From positions 1 to 39,252 of IMG/VR virus record IMGVR_UViG_3300024518_003127: a stretch of 39,252 nt of DNA; one strand, given 5' to 3'. Shown one piece after another: positions 8,387 to 15,320 of the stretch. The position numbers and the translations under genes were made by a program. The notes under the pieces are model-generated. The model saw only the letters and a program-made list of their open reading frames with translations. It did not search any database and was not told the DNA's origin. Source of the DNA: a virus. Position 1 is the first letter of the stretch. The number at the start of each line of letters is the position of its first letter.

Positions 8387-8747
8387 CTTTCTGCTGACAG
8401 ACGAGGGCGAGCTGGACACCGACGGCGGGTTGACGCTCGTGACCGGCGTCCTGGCCACCGCCCAGAAGATCGTGATTCGGCTGCGCTTCTTCAAGGGCGA
8501 GTGGTTCCTCGACCTCGATACCGGCCTGGATTACATAGGCGTGATCCTGCGCAAGGGGACGCCGCTGCCCCTGATCGCGTCTCTCTATCGGGAGGCACTG
8601 GCGGAGACCCCCGGCGTTGAGTCCGTGATCTCTCTGGATCTGGAGTTCGACCGACCCACCCGCAACCTGCGCGTCTTCGGGTCCTGCGTGCACGCTGGAC
8701 TTGACGAGCCAATCAACTTCGACGTGCGATTCGTGGTAGGAGACTGA
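8379..8747 (+). CDS. Baseplate wedge, gp25-like (GPW/gp25)
   Basis: 122 residues. The order 'DEGELDTDGGLTLVTG', 'QKIVIRLRFFKGEWFLD', 'GLDYIGVILRKG', then 'IASLYREALAETPGV' is the gp25-like wedge pattern; these proteins start sheath assembly at the baseplate. Length is right for the family. ATG 8379 lies inside the end of the spike gene, and the J-like gene starts one base after the stop. Confidence 0.75.
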   Translation: MTDFLLTDEGELDTDGGLTLVTGVLATAQKIVIRLRFFKGEWFLDLDTGLDYIGVILRKGTPLPLIASLYREALAETPGVESVISLDLEFDRPTRNLRVFGSCVHAGLDEPINFDVRFVVGD

Positions 8748-8748
8748 C

Positions 8749-10230
8749 ATGGCCTTCGGCGTCACATCGACCGGGTTTGTGCTCAAGACTCAGCAGGACA
8801 TTTTCGACGAGCTGGTGGTGCGCTTGCGCGCCCGGTTCGGGGACGCCTTCGACACGTCGGCCGACTCAGTGGCGGGGAACTACACCGGCATCATCAGCGC
8901 CGTGGCTGCGGAGCTATGGGAGGTTGCGGCCGCGGTCTACCGCTCGCAGTATCCGAGTTCGGCTGTCGATGAAGCACTCGACAACGTGTGCGACCTCGTC
9001 GGGGTGCGGCGCCTGACTCCGCTGCCGTCCCTCGTGCCCCTGCTCCTCAACTTGGACAGCGGCGTTACCGCCCTGACCGGCAGTATCGTCAGCATCGGCG
9101 ACGCGGGCGCGCAGTTCGAGACGCTGGCTGACGCGGTGAACGCGGCCGGCGAGCAACGGCTGATCGCAGTCGAGGCGCAGTCATCGGACACCGGGCCTGT
9201 TGTCGCGAACGCGGGTTCGCTGGACACAATCAAGACACCGGTCGTCGGGTGGGTGGCGAAGGCTGCGGGGGTCAACAGCACCCTGGGTACGTTCGACCTC
9301 GACGACCTGGACGAGTTCCAGATCGAGGCCGACGACGGCACCCTTCAGACCGTCGTGGTCACCACCGGCGACTTTGTCGACATCGACCTTGCGACGGCCG
9401 CCGAGGTTGTGGCGGTCATTCTCGCGAACACCACAGGCCTGTCGATGTTCGTCCGCTCGGACGGGTTCATACACTACGAGAGCGACACGGACGGGCCCGG
9501 GTCAGCTATCAAGGTCGTGGGCGGCGATGTCGCGACCAAGTGCGGGTTTCCGCTTGAGCGATTCGCCGGCATGAACCGCAACGACGCGGAGCTCGGCCGC
9601 GACCTCGAAACGGATCCTGACCTCCGCGTCCGCCGCTCGCAGTCCCTACAGATCGTCGGGTCCGGAACACCTGGCGCCATCCGAGCGCGCTTGCTTAACG
9701 ACGTTGCTGGCGTGACTGCCGTCTTCGTGTTTCAGAATCGTAACGACGAGGTCGACTCGTTCGGCCGCCCGGGTCACTCGGTGGAAGCCGTGGTCCAGGG
9801 AGGGACGGACCAGGACATCGCCGATCTGCTGTGGGACATCGGGGGCGCGGGGATTGAGCTCTTCGGGTCCGTGTCCGTCGGGGTCGTCGACGACAACGGG
9901 GACGCGCAAACCGTCTTCTTCTCTCGGCCGGTTCCTGTGCCGATCGCGGTCGAGGTCGACGTAGAGACCGACTCGTCCTACGCCGTGGACGGCGACGACC
10001 AGGTGAAGGCGGCCATCGTCCTGTTCGGGGATGCGCTGGGCATCGGAACGGACGTCTTCATCAGCGCCCTGTACTGCGCGATCTTCGCAGTCGCCGGTGT
10101 GGTCAACGTCACGCGGATCGAGATCGGAACTCCGGGCCCGGCGGTCGGTTCGGCGGACATCGTGATCGACCCGGACGGCGTCTCGACTTGGGACACGTCG
10201 GATATCGTCGTTGCAGCGGTGGCGGTGTAG
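8749..10230 (+). CDS. Baseplate J-like protein
   Basis: 493 residues. The N-terminus (TGFVLKTQQDIFDELVVRLRARFGDAF, then SQYPSSAVDEALDNVCDLVGVRR) is the standard opening of Baseplate_J proteins, followed by the PLLLNLDSGVTALTGSIVSIG strands. Residues 295-330 contain the RVRRSQSLQI..GTPGAIRARLLNDVAGV block that begins the conserved C-terminal domain. It forms the wedge arms linking hub and fibres. One of the larger baseplate genes, as usual. Confidence 0.85.
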   Translation: MAFGVTSTGFVLKTQQDIFDELVVRLRARFGDAFDTSADSVAGNYTGIISAVAAELWEVAAAVYRSQYPSSAVDEALDNVCDLVGVRRLTPLPSLVPLLLNLDSGVTALTGSIVSIGDAGAQFETLADAVNAAGEQRLIAVEAQSSDTGPVVANAGSLDTIKTPVVGWVAKAAGVNSTLGTFDLDDLDEFQIEADDGTLQTVVVTTGDFVDIDLATAAEVVAVILANTTGLSMFVRSDGFIHYESDTDGPGSAIKVVGGDVATKCGFPLERFAGMNRNDAELGRDLETDPDLRVRRSQSLQIVGSGTPGAIRARLLNDVAGVTAVFVFQNRNDEVDSFGRPGHSVEAVVQGGTDQDIADLLWDIGGAGIELFGSVSVGVVDDNGDAQTVFFSRPVPVPIAVEVDVETDSSYAVDGDDQVKAAIVLFGDALGIGTDVFISALYCAIFAVAGVVNVTRIEIGTPGPAVGSADIVIDPDGVSTWDTSDIVVAAVAV

Positions 10231-10231
10231 C

Positions 10232-11080
10232 ATGCCGATCACAGTCACAGGGACAGACCCATCAAACGGGGCCGGGTCCGTCGCCGTCGACCGGCCGATC
10301 GACATGACGATCACGCACTCCGTCGGGACTGAGGTCATCGACGATGCGACGCTCTACGTTGACATCCAGTACGGGAGCGACCCCGTGCAGAATGCGATCG
10401 TTGCAGGTGTGATTCAGGCAGCGTTTGACGGCTTCGACGCTTCGATAGGCGGAGTCGGGACCGATCAGTTAGTGATTCGGATGCGCCCCATCTCGGACAT
10501 GCCCGAGGGTATAACCGTTACGATCACGTTCCCGCAGGACATCGACGACATCGCGCAGACGGGGCCGTTTCCGCTGACCGGCTTCTCCTTTGGTACGGAT
10601 GACGAGACGGCGCCCACCGTCGACATCCAGAAGCCGGCCAACGGGTCCGAGGTTCCCGCTGTCGGGCTCGAGCTGCTCGTGGACATCACGGACATATCAG
10701 GTGTCGACAGCACGTCCGTTGACGTTGAGATCCTGGAGTTGGCGGAGTTCGCGGTCCTCGGTGGCACGATTCAGTCTGGCTGGACGGGGACCCACACCGC
10801 GATCACGGACGGGCGCCGCGTCGACATCGTGCGAGACACGCCGCTTGACGAAGGGACATCCTACACGCTGGAGGTGACGGCCGAGGATCTCGTGTTCGCC
10901 AACGTTGCCGTCGAGACGTCTGAGTTTTTGACGTCGCTCCCCGAGTCCGTGCCGTTCCTGCCGCGGAAGTTTGCGCACGTGTCAGAGTCACAAGCGCGGC
11001 TCCTGACGCAGTTCCAGAAGGACGGTCACGAGGACTTCCTTGGGATCATGGTCGACCAGTTCAACGGGAGGAAGGCTTGA
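10232..11080 (+). CDS. Ig-like domain protein of the tail/baseplate
   Basis: 282 residues from ATG 10232, two bases after the J-like stop. Two Big_5-like immunoglobulin-fold modules are visible: one opening TDPSNGAGSVAVDRPIDMTI, the second PTVDIQKPANGSEVPAVGL; each contains an 'A(I/V)..G.IQ..(F/W).G' block (AIVAGVIQAAFDG, AVLGGTIQSGWTG). The C-terminus (LPRKFAHVSESQARLLTQF) is helical and probably anchors the protein. The same module type occurs in the gene cut by the window ends. Likely a surface decoration or attachment protein. Confidence 0.6.
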   Translation: MPITVTGTDPSNGAGSVAVDRPIDMTITHSVGTEVIDDATLYVDIQYGSDPVQNAIVAGVIQAAFDGFDASIGGVGTDQLVIRMRPISDMPEGITVTITFPQDIDDIAQTGPFPLTGFSFGTDDETAPTVDIQKPANGSEVPAVGLELLVDITDISGVDSTSVDVEILELAEFAVLGGTIQSGWTGTHTAITDGRRVDIVRDTPLDEGTSYTLEVTAEDLVFANVAVETSEFLTSLPESVPFLPRKFAHVSESQARLLTQFQKDGHEDFLGIMVDQFNGRKA

Positions 11081-11565
11081 GCTTCGACAAGATCGGCATG
11101 GGCGTCGAGGACGTCTTCGAAGAACTCTTCACCAAGCGCACCTTGGTCTCAGCGGAGGGCGTGCAGCTGGACGGGTACGGCGAGATCGTTGGCGTCGAAC
11201 GGTCCGGGTTGTCGGACGGGGATTACCGGCTGCGCATCGGGGTGCAGATCCTGATCAACCTGTCCGAGGGGAGCCGGCTCGACATCTTCGGAGTCGTCGC
11301 CGCACTGCTGCCTCCTGGCACCGAATGGACTTACGTCGAGCAGCACCCGGCCAGCTTCGAGGTCATCGTTGATGACATCTTCACGCAAAACAAGGAAGAG
11401 GTCGCGCGCAACGTCTGCCGTGCCGCACTTGCCGGCGTTCGGTGTATCCTGCGGACACGCGTAGACAATCCATTCGAGTTCGCGGGCGGCACCGACGGCA
11501 GCGGGTTCGGCGAGGACGGCGTCCCGGCGACGGGCGGAAACTTCGCATCGGCAACAGAGGGGTAA
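11077..11565 (+). CDS. Baseplate protein, DUF2612-like
   Basis: 162 residues. The features PPGTEWTYVEQHPASFEVIV, then EVARNVCRAALAGVRCIL, and an end of FEFAGGTDGSGFGED..TGGNFASA are those of DUF2612-like tail proteins that follow Baseplate_J genes and take the place of tail protein I. The start is TTG 11077, supported by a GGGAGGAAGG ribosome-binding site and a TTGA overlap with the upstream stop. A role linking wedge and fibre is inferred from position. Confidence 0.55.
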   Translation: MSFDKIGMGVEDVFEELFTKRTLVSAEGVQLDGYGEIVGVERSGLSDGDYRLRIGVQILINLSEGSRLDIFGVVAALLPPGTEWTYVEQHPASFEVIVDDIFTQNKEEVARNVCRAALAGVRCILRTRVDNPFEFAGGTDGSGFGEDGVPATGGNFASATEG

Positions 11566-11568
11566 ACG

Positions 11569-12864
11569 ATGTCTGATCAACCAGTACAGCAGCCGCGTTG
11601 GGCCGACGGTGGCGGGGCCGACGTGGTCGAGCCCCCCGGCGGAAAGAAGGATGACGGGTGGGTTGCGGGCGAGAAGCCCCCAGCGGAGTACTTCAACTGG
11701 CTGCACAACCGCGTGTACCAGTGGACACAGTGGCTCGAAGACACCTTCGGGGACGGTGCCAGCGCGGACCGCTACACGTCGCAGGGGCTCGACGCTACGG
11801 CCGTTGACACTGACGGCGACGGGGGCACGGGCCAGGGTGACGGGACCGGAGATGGGCTCGCGGGTACAGGGGGCGCCGGTGGTGGCGATGGCGTCGTCGG
11901 GACGGCCGGTTCGAACCTGGGCGCAGGTGTTCGCGGTATCGGCGGCGCGGCCGGGGGTGTCGGCGTTCGCGGTATCGGAACGGGCACCGGCGGCGAGGGC
12001 GGACGGTTCACGGCGGGCAACGCTGGCGGGACGGGCGACGCTCGCGGGGTCATCGGGATCAACCAGAGCGCGACCCTTGCGGCCGTCGATGGATTGAACC
12101 AGGGGTCCGGCCCGGGCGTCTTCGGGTCTTCGGCAAGCGGCGCGGGCGTCGAGGGGAGCAGCGACACGATCGCAGTCCAGGGCATCGCCACAACATCAGG
12201 CAAGGGCGTCTACGGTGAGGCCGGGCCGACCGGCGGCGAGGGCGTCGAAGGGTACGGCGGCACAGGTACGGCCGTCGGTGTGCGCGGTAGCGGCGGCGAC
12301 ACGGACGGGACCGGCGTTTTCGGAACCAGTGGCGGCGGAGGGGGCATCGGCGTGCGTGGCCTCTCGACCGGCACCGGGCCCGGGGTTCGCGGTGAAGGAA
12401 CATCCGGCCCCGGCGTCTGGGGTACCGCCAGCAGCGCGCCCGGGGTTCAGGGGACATCCACGAACGCGAACGCGGCAGTCTTCGGCGACAACACGAACGG
12501 TACCTACCACGGGATCGAGGGTGCGGCGGGCGGCGCGGGATTCTACGGCATCCAGGGCCGCAACAAGACAGGGCTGAATGGCGGTGGTGTCTACGGGTTT
12601 GTCGATGGCACGACGCCTATGGCTGCTGTCCGCGCCGAATTCAACTCGTCCAATGCGCTGGCGACAGCGATCGAGCTCGTGAAGGGGGGATCCGCGGATG
12701 CGACTGCACCGATCATGCGATGGTCGGGTTTGACTGACGACATAGGCTTTTTTGACGTGGACGGGAACGCGGGGATACCGGGATCAGGAGGGGGTGCTGA
12801 TGGCCGCATTGATGTCACCATCCCGGGCGTCGGCGACTTCGCCATCCCTCTTTACACCGTCTAA
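11569..12864 (+). CDS. Glycine-rich tail fibre
   Basis: 431 residues. Residues about 36-60 (PPAEYFNWLHNRVYQWTQWL) are the N-terminal virion-attachment helix seen in many phage fibres. Residues about 75-330 are glycine-rich with the recurring unit G-V-x-G (GVRGIG, GVFGSS, GVEGSS, GVRGLS, GVWGTA, GVQGTS), which suggests a repetitive trimeric shaft. The last 100 residues are less repetitive (AVRAEFNSSNALATAIELVK...) and may form the tip. ATG 11569 follows a GAGGGG site. Likely the host-recognition fibre. Confidence 0.7.
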   Translation: MSDQPVQQPRWADGGGADVVEPPGGKKDDGWVAGEKPPAEYFNWLHNRVYQWTQWLEDTFGDGASADRYTSQGLDATAVDTDGDGGTGQGDGTGDGLAGTGGAGGGDGVVGTAGSNLGAGVRGIGGAAGGVGVRGIGTGTGGEGGRFTAGNAGGTGDARGVIGINQSATLAAVDGLNQGSGPGVFGSSASGAGVEGSSDTIAVQGIATTSGKGVYGEAGPTGGEGVEGYGGTGTAVGVRGSGGDTDGTGVFGTSGGGGGIGVRGLSTGTGPGVRGEGTSGPGVWGTASSAPGVQGTSTNANAAVFGDNTNGTYHGIEGAAGGAGFYGIQGRNKTGLNGGGVYGFVDGTTPMAAVRAEFNSSNALATAIELVKGGSADATAPIMRWSGLTDDIGFFDVDGNAGIPGSGGGADGRIDVTIPGVGDFAIPLYTV

Positions 12865-12879
12865 CATGGAGGCATCAAA

Positions 12880-13257
12880 GTGAACGAAGAGAGAATCAAG
12901 CTCGTAGAGATCCAGCACTGGAAGAGCTCCTTTCTTGCCGAGATCTCTAAGCTGGCAGGGATTGCGGGATCGATAGACACCGACAACGCCTCGCTTGTGG
13001 CGGATGGGGCGATCGACGGCTTGCGGGCCAAGCTCACATACCCTGCCCCCACATACAACGACCCGGGCGACTCTTCGATGATTCACAAGCAAGAGTACGA
13101 CGCATGGGCGTGCGTGTACCGATGCGAGGCAACCAAGGTCGCGACCGTCCTGGACACGTCAGAGGTCACGGCGGCGAAGGCTGCGGCGGACGCATGTATC
13201 GCAGGACTCCGCGCCAAGCTCGGCTACACGGTTCCGTCCTACCCCGGGTCATGGTGA
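12880..13257 (+). CDS. Small protein with an internal duplication, after the fibre gene
   Basis: 125 residues from GTG 12880 (GGAGG eight bases upstream). Not recognised. Two similar segments are visible: DGAIDGLRAKLTYPAPTY (middle) and DACIAGLRAKLGYTVPSY (C-terminus), an internal repeat of about 20 residues separated by roughly 65 residues. It has no signal peptide or membrane segment. Its place directly behind the fibre suggests a fibre chaperone or a small tip protein, but this is only inference. Confidence 0.6.
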   Translation: MNEERIKLVEIQHWKSSFLAEISKLAGIAGSIDTDNASLVADGAIDGLRAKLTYPAPTYNDPGDSSMIHKQEYDAWACVYRCEATKVATVLDTSEVTAAKAAADACIAGLRAKLGYTVPSYPGSW

Positions 13258-13269
13258 TAGGCTGAGCCC

Positions 13270-13554
13270 ATGAGCGAGCTCGCGGCACTTGCAGAGGTCT
13301 TTCAGACGTTCGGGGGCTACGCATTCGCCGCCGTGATGACGATATTCTACGTCAAAGAGAAGTCCTACAGTCGCAAGCTGACCGTCGACCTGGTCTCACA
13401 CGCGGAGAAGCAGGGTGAGCACCTGGCGAAAATGGCGGGGGCCGCCGAGGCATCGAAGGAAACCAACCAAAAGCTAGACTCTCAGAGTCAAGCGATTACG
13501 GAGCTGGCGCACAAGGTCGACATGTTGCCCCGCTCGGAAGGGGGTCAGTCCTGA
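13270..13554 (+). CDS. Putative small membrane protein of the lysis cassette (holin candidate)
   Basis: 94 residues. One hydrophobic segment lies near the N-terminus (about residues 11-28, FQTFGGYAFAAVMTIFYV), followed by a charged, coiled-coil-like region to residue 85. It is the first gene of a run of small membrane-associated proteins ending with the endolysin, where a holin is expected. A single membrane helix with a long soluble tail is unusual for a holin, so other membrane roles remain open. The stop at 13554 abuts the next ATG (TGATG). Confidence 0.55.
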   Translation: MSELAALAEVFQTFGGYAFAAVMTIFYVKEKSYSRKLTVDLVSHAEKQGEHLAKMAGAAEASKETNQKLDSQSQAITELAHKVDMLPRSEGGQS

Positions 13555-13862
13555 TGTTTCGCCGCCTATTCAAACGCCGCAAGGATCCAGCGTCAGACGT
13601 GACGAGCGTCGGCCGGGTCCTCGTTGATCTCGGGTACATCTCCGCCGACCAGCTGGCCCACGCACTCGGGGCGCAGGGGCAGACTGGGGAGCGGCTTTGC
13701 ACCGCGCTCGTGGGGCTCGGGGTGATCACGAAGTGGCAGGCGCAGAATGCTCTCAACGAGCAGAAGATCCGGCGGGGGGACATCGCCCCGCGCGCCCACC
13801 TCCGGATCCAGAGAGAGCGGAACCAGCGCCTTGCGCAGTCGCTCGCGGCCCAGGTCAAGTGA
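13554..13862 (+). CDS. Stand-alone MshEN-like domain protein
   Basis: 102 residues. A basic N-terminus (FRRLFKRRK) is followed by two 24-residue repeats separated by exactly five residues: residues 18-41 (S-VGRVLVDLGYISADQLAHALGAQ) and 47-70 (RLCTALVGLGVITKWQAQ... to Q70). The 24+5+24 spacing and the pattern LGxxLVxxGxIxxxQLxxALxxQ are those of the MshEN/GspE N-terminal domain, which binds cyclic di-GMP in MshE-type ATPases. The first-motif arginine is replaced by serine and the second RLG reads RLC, so ligand binding is uncertain. No ATPase domain follows. Encoded between two membrane proteins of the lysis cassette. Confidence 0.65.
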   Translation: MFRRLFKRRKDPASDVTSVGRVLVDLGYISADQLAHALGAQGQTGERLCTALVGLGVITKWQAQNALNEQKIRRGDIAPRAHLRIQRERNQRLAQSLAAQVK

Positions 13863-14134
13863 GCGTATGGCGGAAGATCGGCATGGCCATCCTGTTCGCC
13901 GGGGCCGTAGTCGTTGCGATCCTCACGCTTGGCCGCGTGAAGCTGCGCCCTCCTGGGTCGGTCCGGCTGGCCGACGACGCCGAAAGCCTGGCGCGCAGGG
14001 AACGTCGCAGGACCGCGGACGCCGAAGACAAGGCGCACGCCGACGGGCTCACGAGCAACGAGCCGGAGAAGCTGGCGGGAGGGGAATCAGGTGCGGATTT
14101 TCTGCGTCGTGTTCGCGATCGCGATCGGGGCTAG
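13859..14134 (+). CDS. Inner-membrane protein, i-spanin candidate
   Basis: 91 residues from GTG 13859 (GTGA overlap). Residues 5-23 (RKIGMAILFAGAVVVAILTL) form a membrane helix preceded by a short positive N-terminus. The rest is highly charged and helical (ADDAESLARRERRRTADAEDKAHAD), as in Rz-type i-spanins. The downstream lipoprotein-like gene starts inside its 3' end at 14091, an arrangement like Rz/Rz1. The periplasmic part (about 65 residues) is short for a spanin. Confidence 0.5.
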   Translation: MSVWRKIGMAILFAGAVVVAILTLGRVKLRPPGSVRLADDAESLARRERRRTADAEDKAHADGLTSNEPEKLAGGESGADFLRRVRDRDRG

Positions 14135-14567
14135 CTGTGCTTCCCGATCCCTCACCATCCCGCCCACGGTCGCCTTCCCGGGGCCGCCAGACCCGCGGCT
14201 ATACCGGACGATCGATCCGTCCGTCTTCTTCCCTCGCTGGTGTGACGAGCCGCGGGAGCACCCGTGCGCGGTCGACCCGCCGAAGCTCGCGGAGCACTTC
14301 TGGGCGTGGGCCGTCGATGCGACCTCGGTTGCCGAATACATGTACGCGCACCTGGCGCGGCGCGAGGCGTCTTGGATCGACGTCGTTGCGTCCGTCCAGG
14401 CGCAGCGGGACACCTACGCGGAGGCGTACGATGATGCGAGCGCGGAGCCGCTTATCCCTGTCTGGGCGTGGGTCGCCTTGTCCGCGGCCGGCGCGCTGGC
14501 GCTCGGGTTCGTGGTCGGGGCGCAGCTCGGCGGCCAGGGGGTCGTCGTGATCGACGGGGGGAGCTGA
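14091..14567 (+). CDS. Signal-peptide protein with C-terminal membrane helix, u-spanin candidate
   Basis: 158 residues from GTG 14091, which has a strong GGGAGGGG site upstream. The N-terminus MRIFCVVFAIAIGASC looks like a lipoprotein signal (Cys16, although the -3 residue is Gly instead of Leu). The middle is proline-rich then helical, with two further cysteines (51, 59). Residues 123-144 form a membrane helix. An N-terminal lipid anchor plus a C-terminal membrane helix is the design of unimolecular spanins, which join outer and inner membranes in the last step of lysis. It could instead be an o-spanin partner of the preceding gene. Confidence 0.5.
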   Translation: MRIFCVVFAIAIGASCASRSLTIPPTVAFPGPPDPRLYRTIDPSVFFPRWCDEPREHPCAVDPPKLAEHFWAWAVDATSVAEYMYAHLARREASWIDVVASVQAQRDTYAEAYDDASAEPLIPVWAWVALSAAGALALGFVVGAQLGGQGVVVIDGGS

Positions 14568-15103
14568 TGATCGAGATCGTTGACATGACCGTCGCTTGCA
14601 TGAAGTACGGCCGACTCCCCCGGACGCGCGGGACCGAGATCGATACGGTGATTATCCACCGCTTCGGGCCGAAGATACCGAAGTGGGAAGACCTACACAC
14701 GGCCGCGGACATCGCCCGAGCGTTCGCGCATCATCCGGAACTCGCGCAGGCGTTCGGCCGCATGCCCTACCACTTCGTCGTCTGGCCAGACGGGCGCGTT
14801 GAGCAGGGCGTTCCCGTCAGGTTCCAGACCCCGCACGCCTACCGGTGGAACAACCGCGCGATCGGGGTCGCCGTGGTCGGGGACTTCAGGACGGAGCAGG
14901 CGACGCCGGAGGCTTTCCGGTCCACCGTCGAGCTATCGCAGGCGTTGTGCTCGTCCTACCAAGCGCGCTGTGGTGGGCACGACGAGTTTCCGAAGGCGTC
15001 AAAGGACTCGAACAAGGTGTGCCCAGGCCCGGGCATGCGGATGCACGAGTTTATGGAGCTGGTCAATCGGAGCCCGGAAGCGATCGCCGTGTGGGTCCAC
15101 TAG
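14567..15103 (+). CDS. Endolysin: N-acetylmuramoyl-L-alanine amidase (Amidase_2)
   Basis: 178 residues from ATG 14567 (overlaps the previous stop, GGGGGGAG upstream). An amidase_2/PGRP-type fold is indicated by IDTVIIHRF (His31), MPYHFVV (Tyr68-His69), WNNRAIGVAVVGDF, and GGHDEFP...KVCPGPGM (His138, Cys152). His31, His138 and Cys152 would hold the zinc ion. It cleaves the amide between muramic acid and the peptide stem. It has no cell-wall-binding domain and no signal peptide, so release by a holin is expected. The last gene of the late module; its end overlaps an opposing gene. Confidence 0.85.
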   Translation: MIEIVDMTVACMKYGRLPRTRGTEIDTVIIHRFGPKIPKWEDLHTAADIARAFAHHPELAQAFGRMPYHFVVWPDGRVEQGVPVRFQTPHAYRWNNRAIGVAVVGDFRTEQATPEAFRSTVELSQALCSSYQARCGGHDEFPKASKDSNKVCPGPGMRMHEFMELVNRSPEAIAVWVH

Positions 15104-15320
15104 CGCGCACCACGAAGTGATACGGGTCCCTGGCGTTTCTCGGGTACAGCAAGACACGTATCGCCTTTCGATGGATCTGGTATACCCGCGACGGCGTGAC
15201 CCCCATGCCCGTTGCGATGTCCCGAACAGACAAGGCGTCCATCCCTACCCCATGGATTCGCTCGACCACGTGTTGCTGCTGTAGAGACAGCGCGGACATT
15301 GCTGGGACCTCAATCCGCAC
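15063..15320 (-). CDS. Small helix-turn-helix protein (sigma region 4-like)
   Basis: 85 residues from GTG 15320; an internal ATG at 15299 is also possible. Residues about 29-57 (ALSVRDIATGMGVTPSRVYQ, then IHRKAIRVLL) match the helix-turn-helix of sigma-70 region 4 or related transcription factors. It is the last gene of the leftward operon and overlaps the nuclease gene stop by 11 bases. Its own 3' end overlaps the endolysin 3' end on the other strand by 41 bases. A regulatory role, perhaps in switching to late transcription, is inferred. Confidence 0.6.
   Translation of the reverse strand: MRIEVPAMSALSLQQQHVVERIHGVGMDALSVRDIATGMGVTPSRVYQIHRKAIRVLLYPRNARDPYHFVVRASGPTRRSLPGSD

Noticed and set aside
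11820-12480. Repetitive DNA resembling a repeat array
   Set aside because: It encodes glycine-rich G-V-x-G repeats of the tail fibre; the units are irregular in length and sequence, so it is not a CRISPR array.
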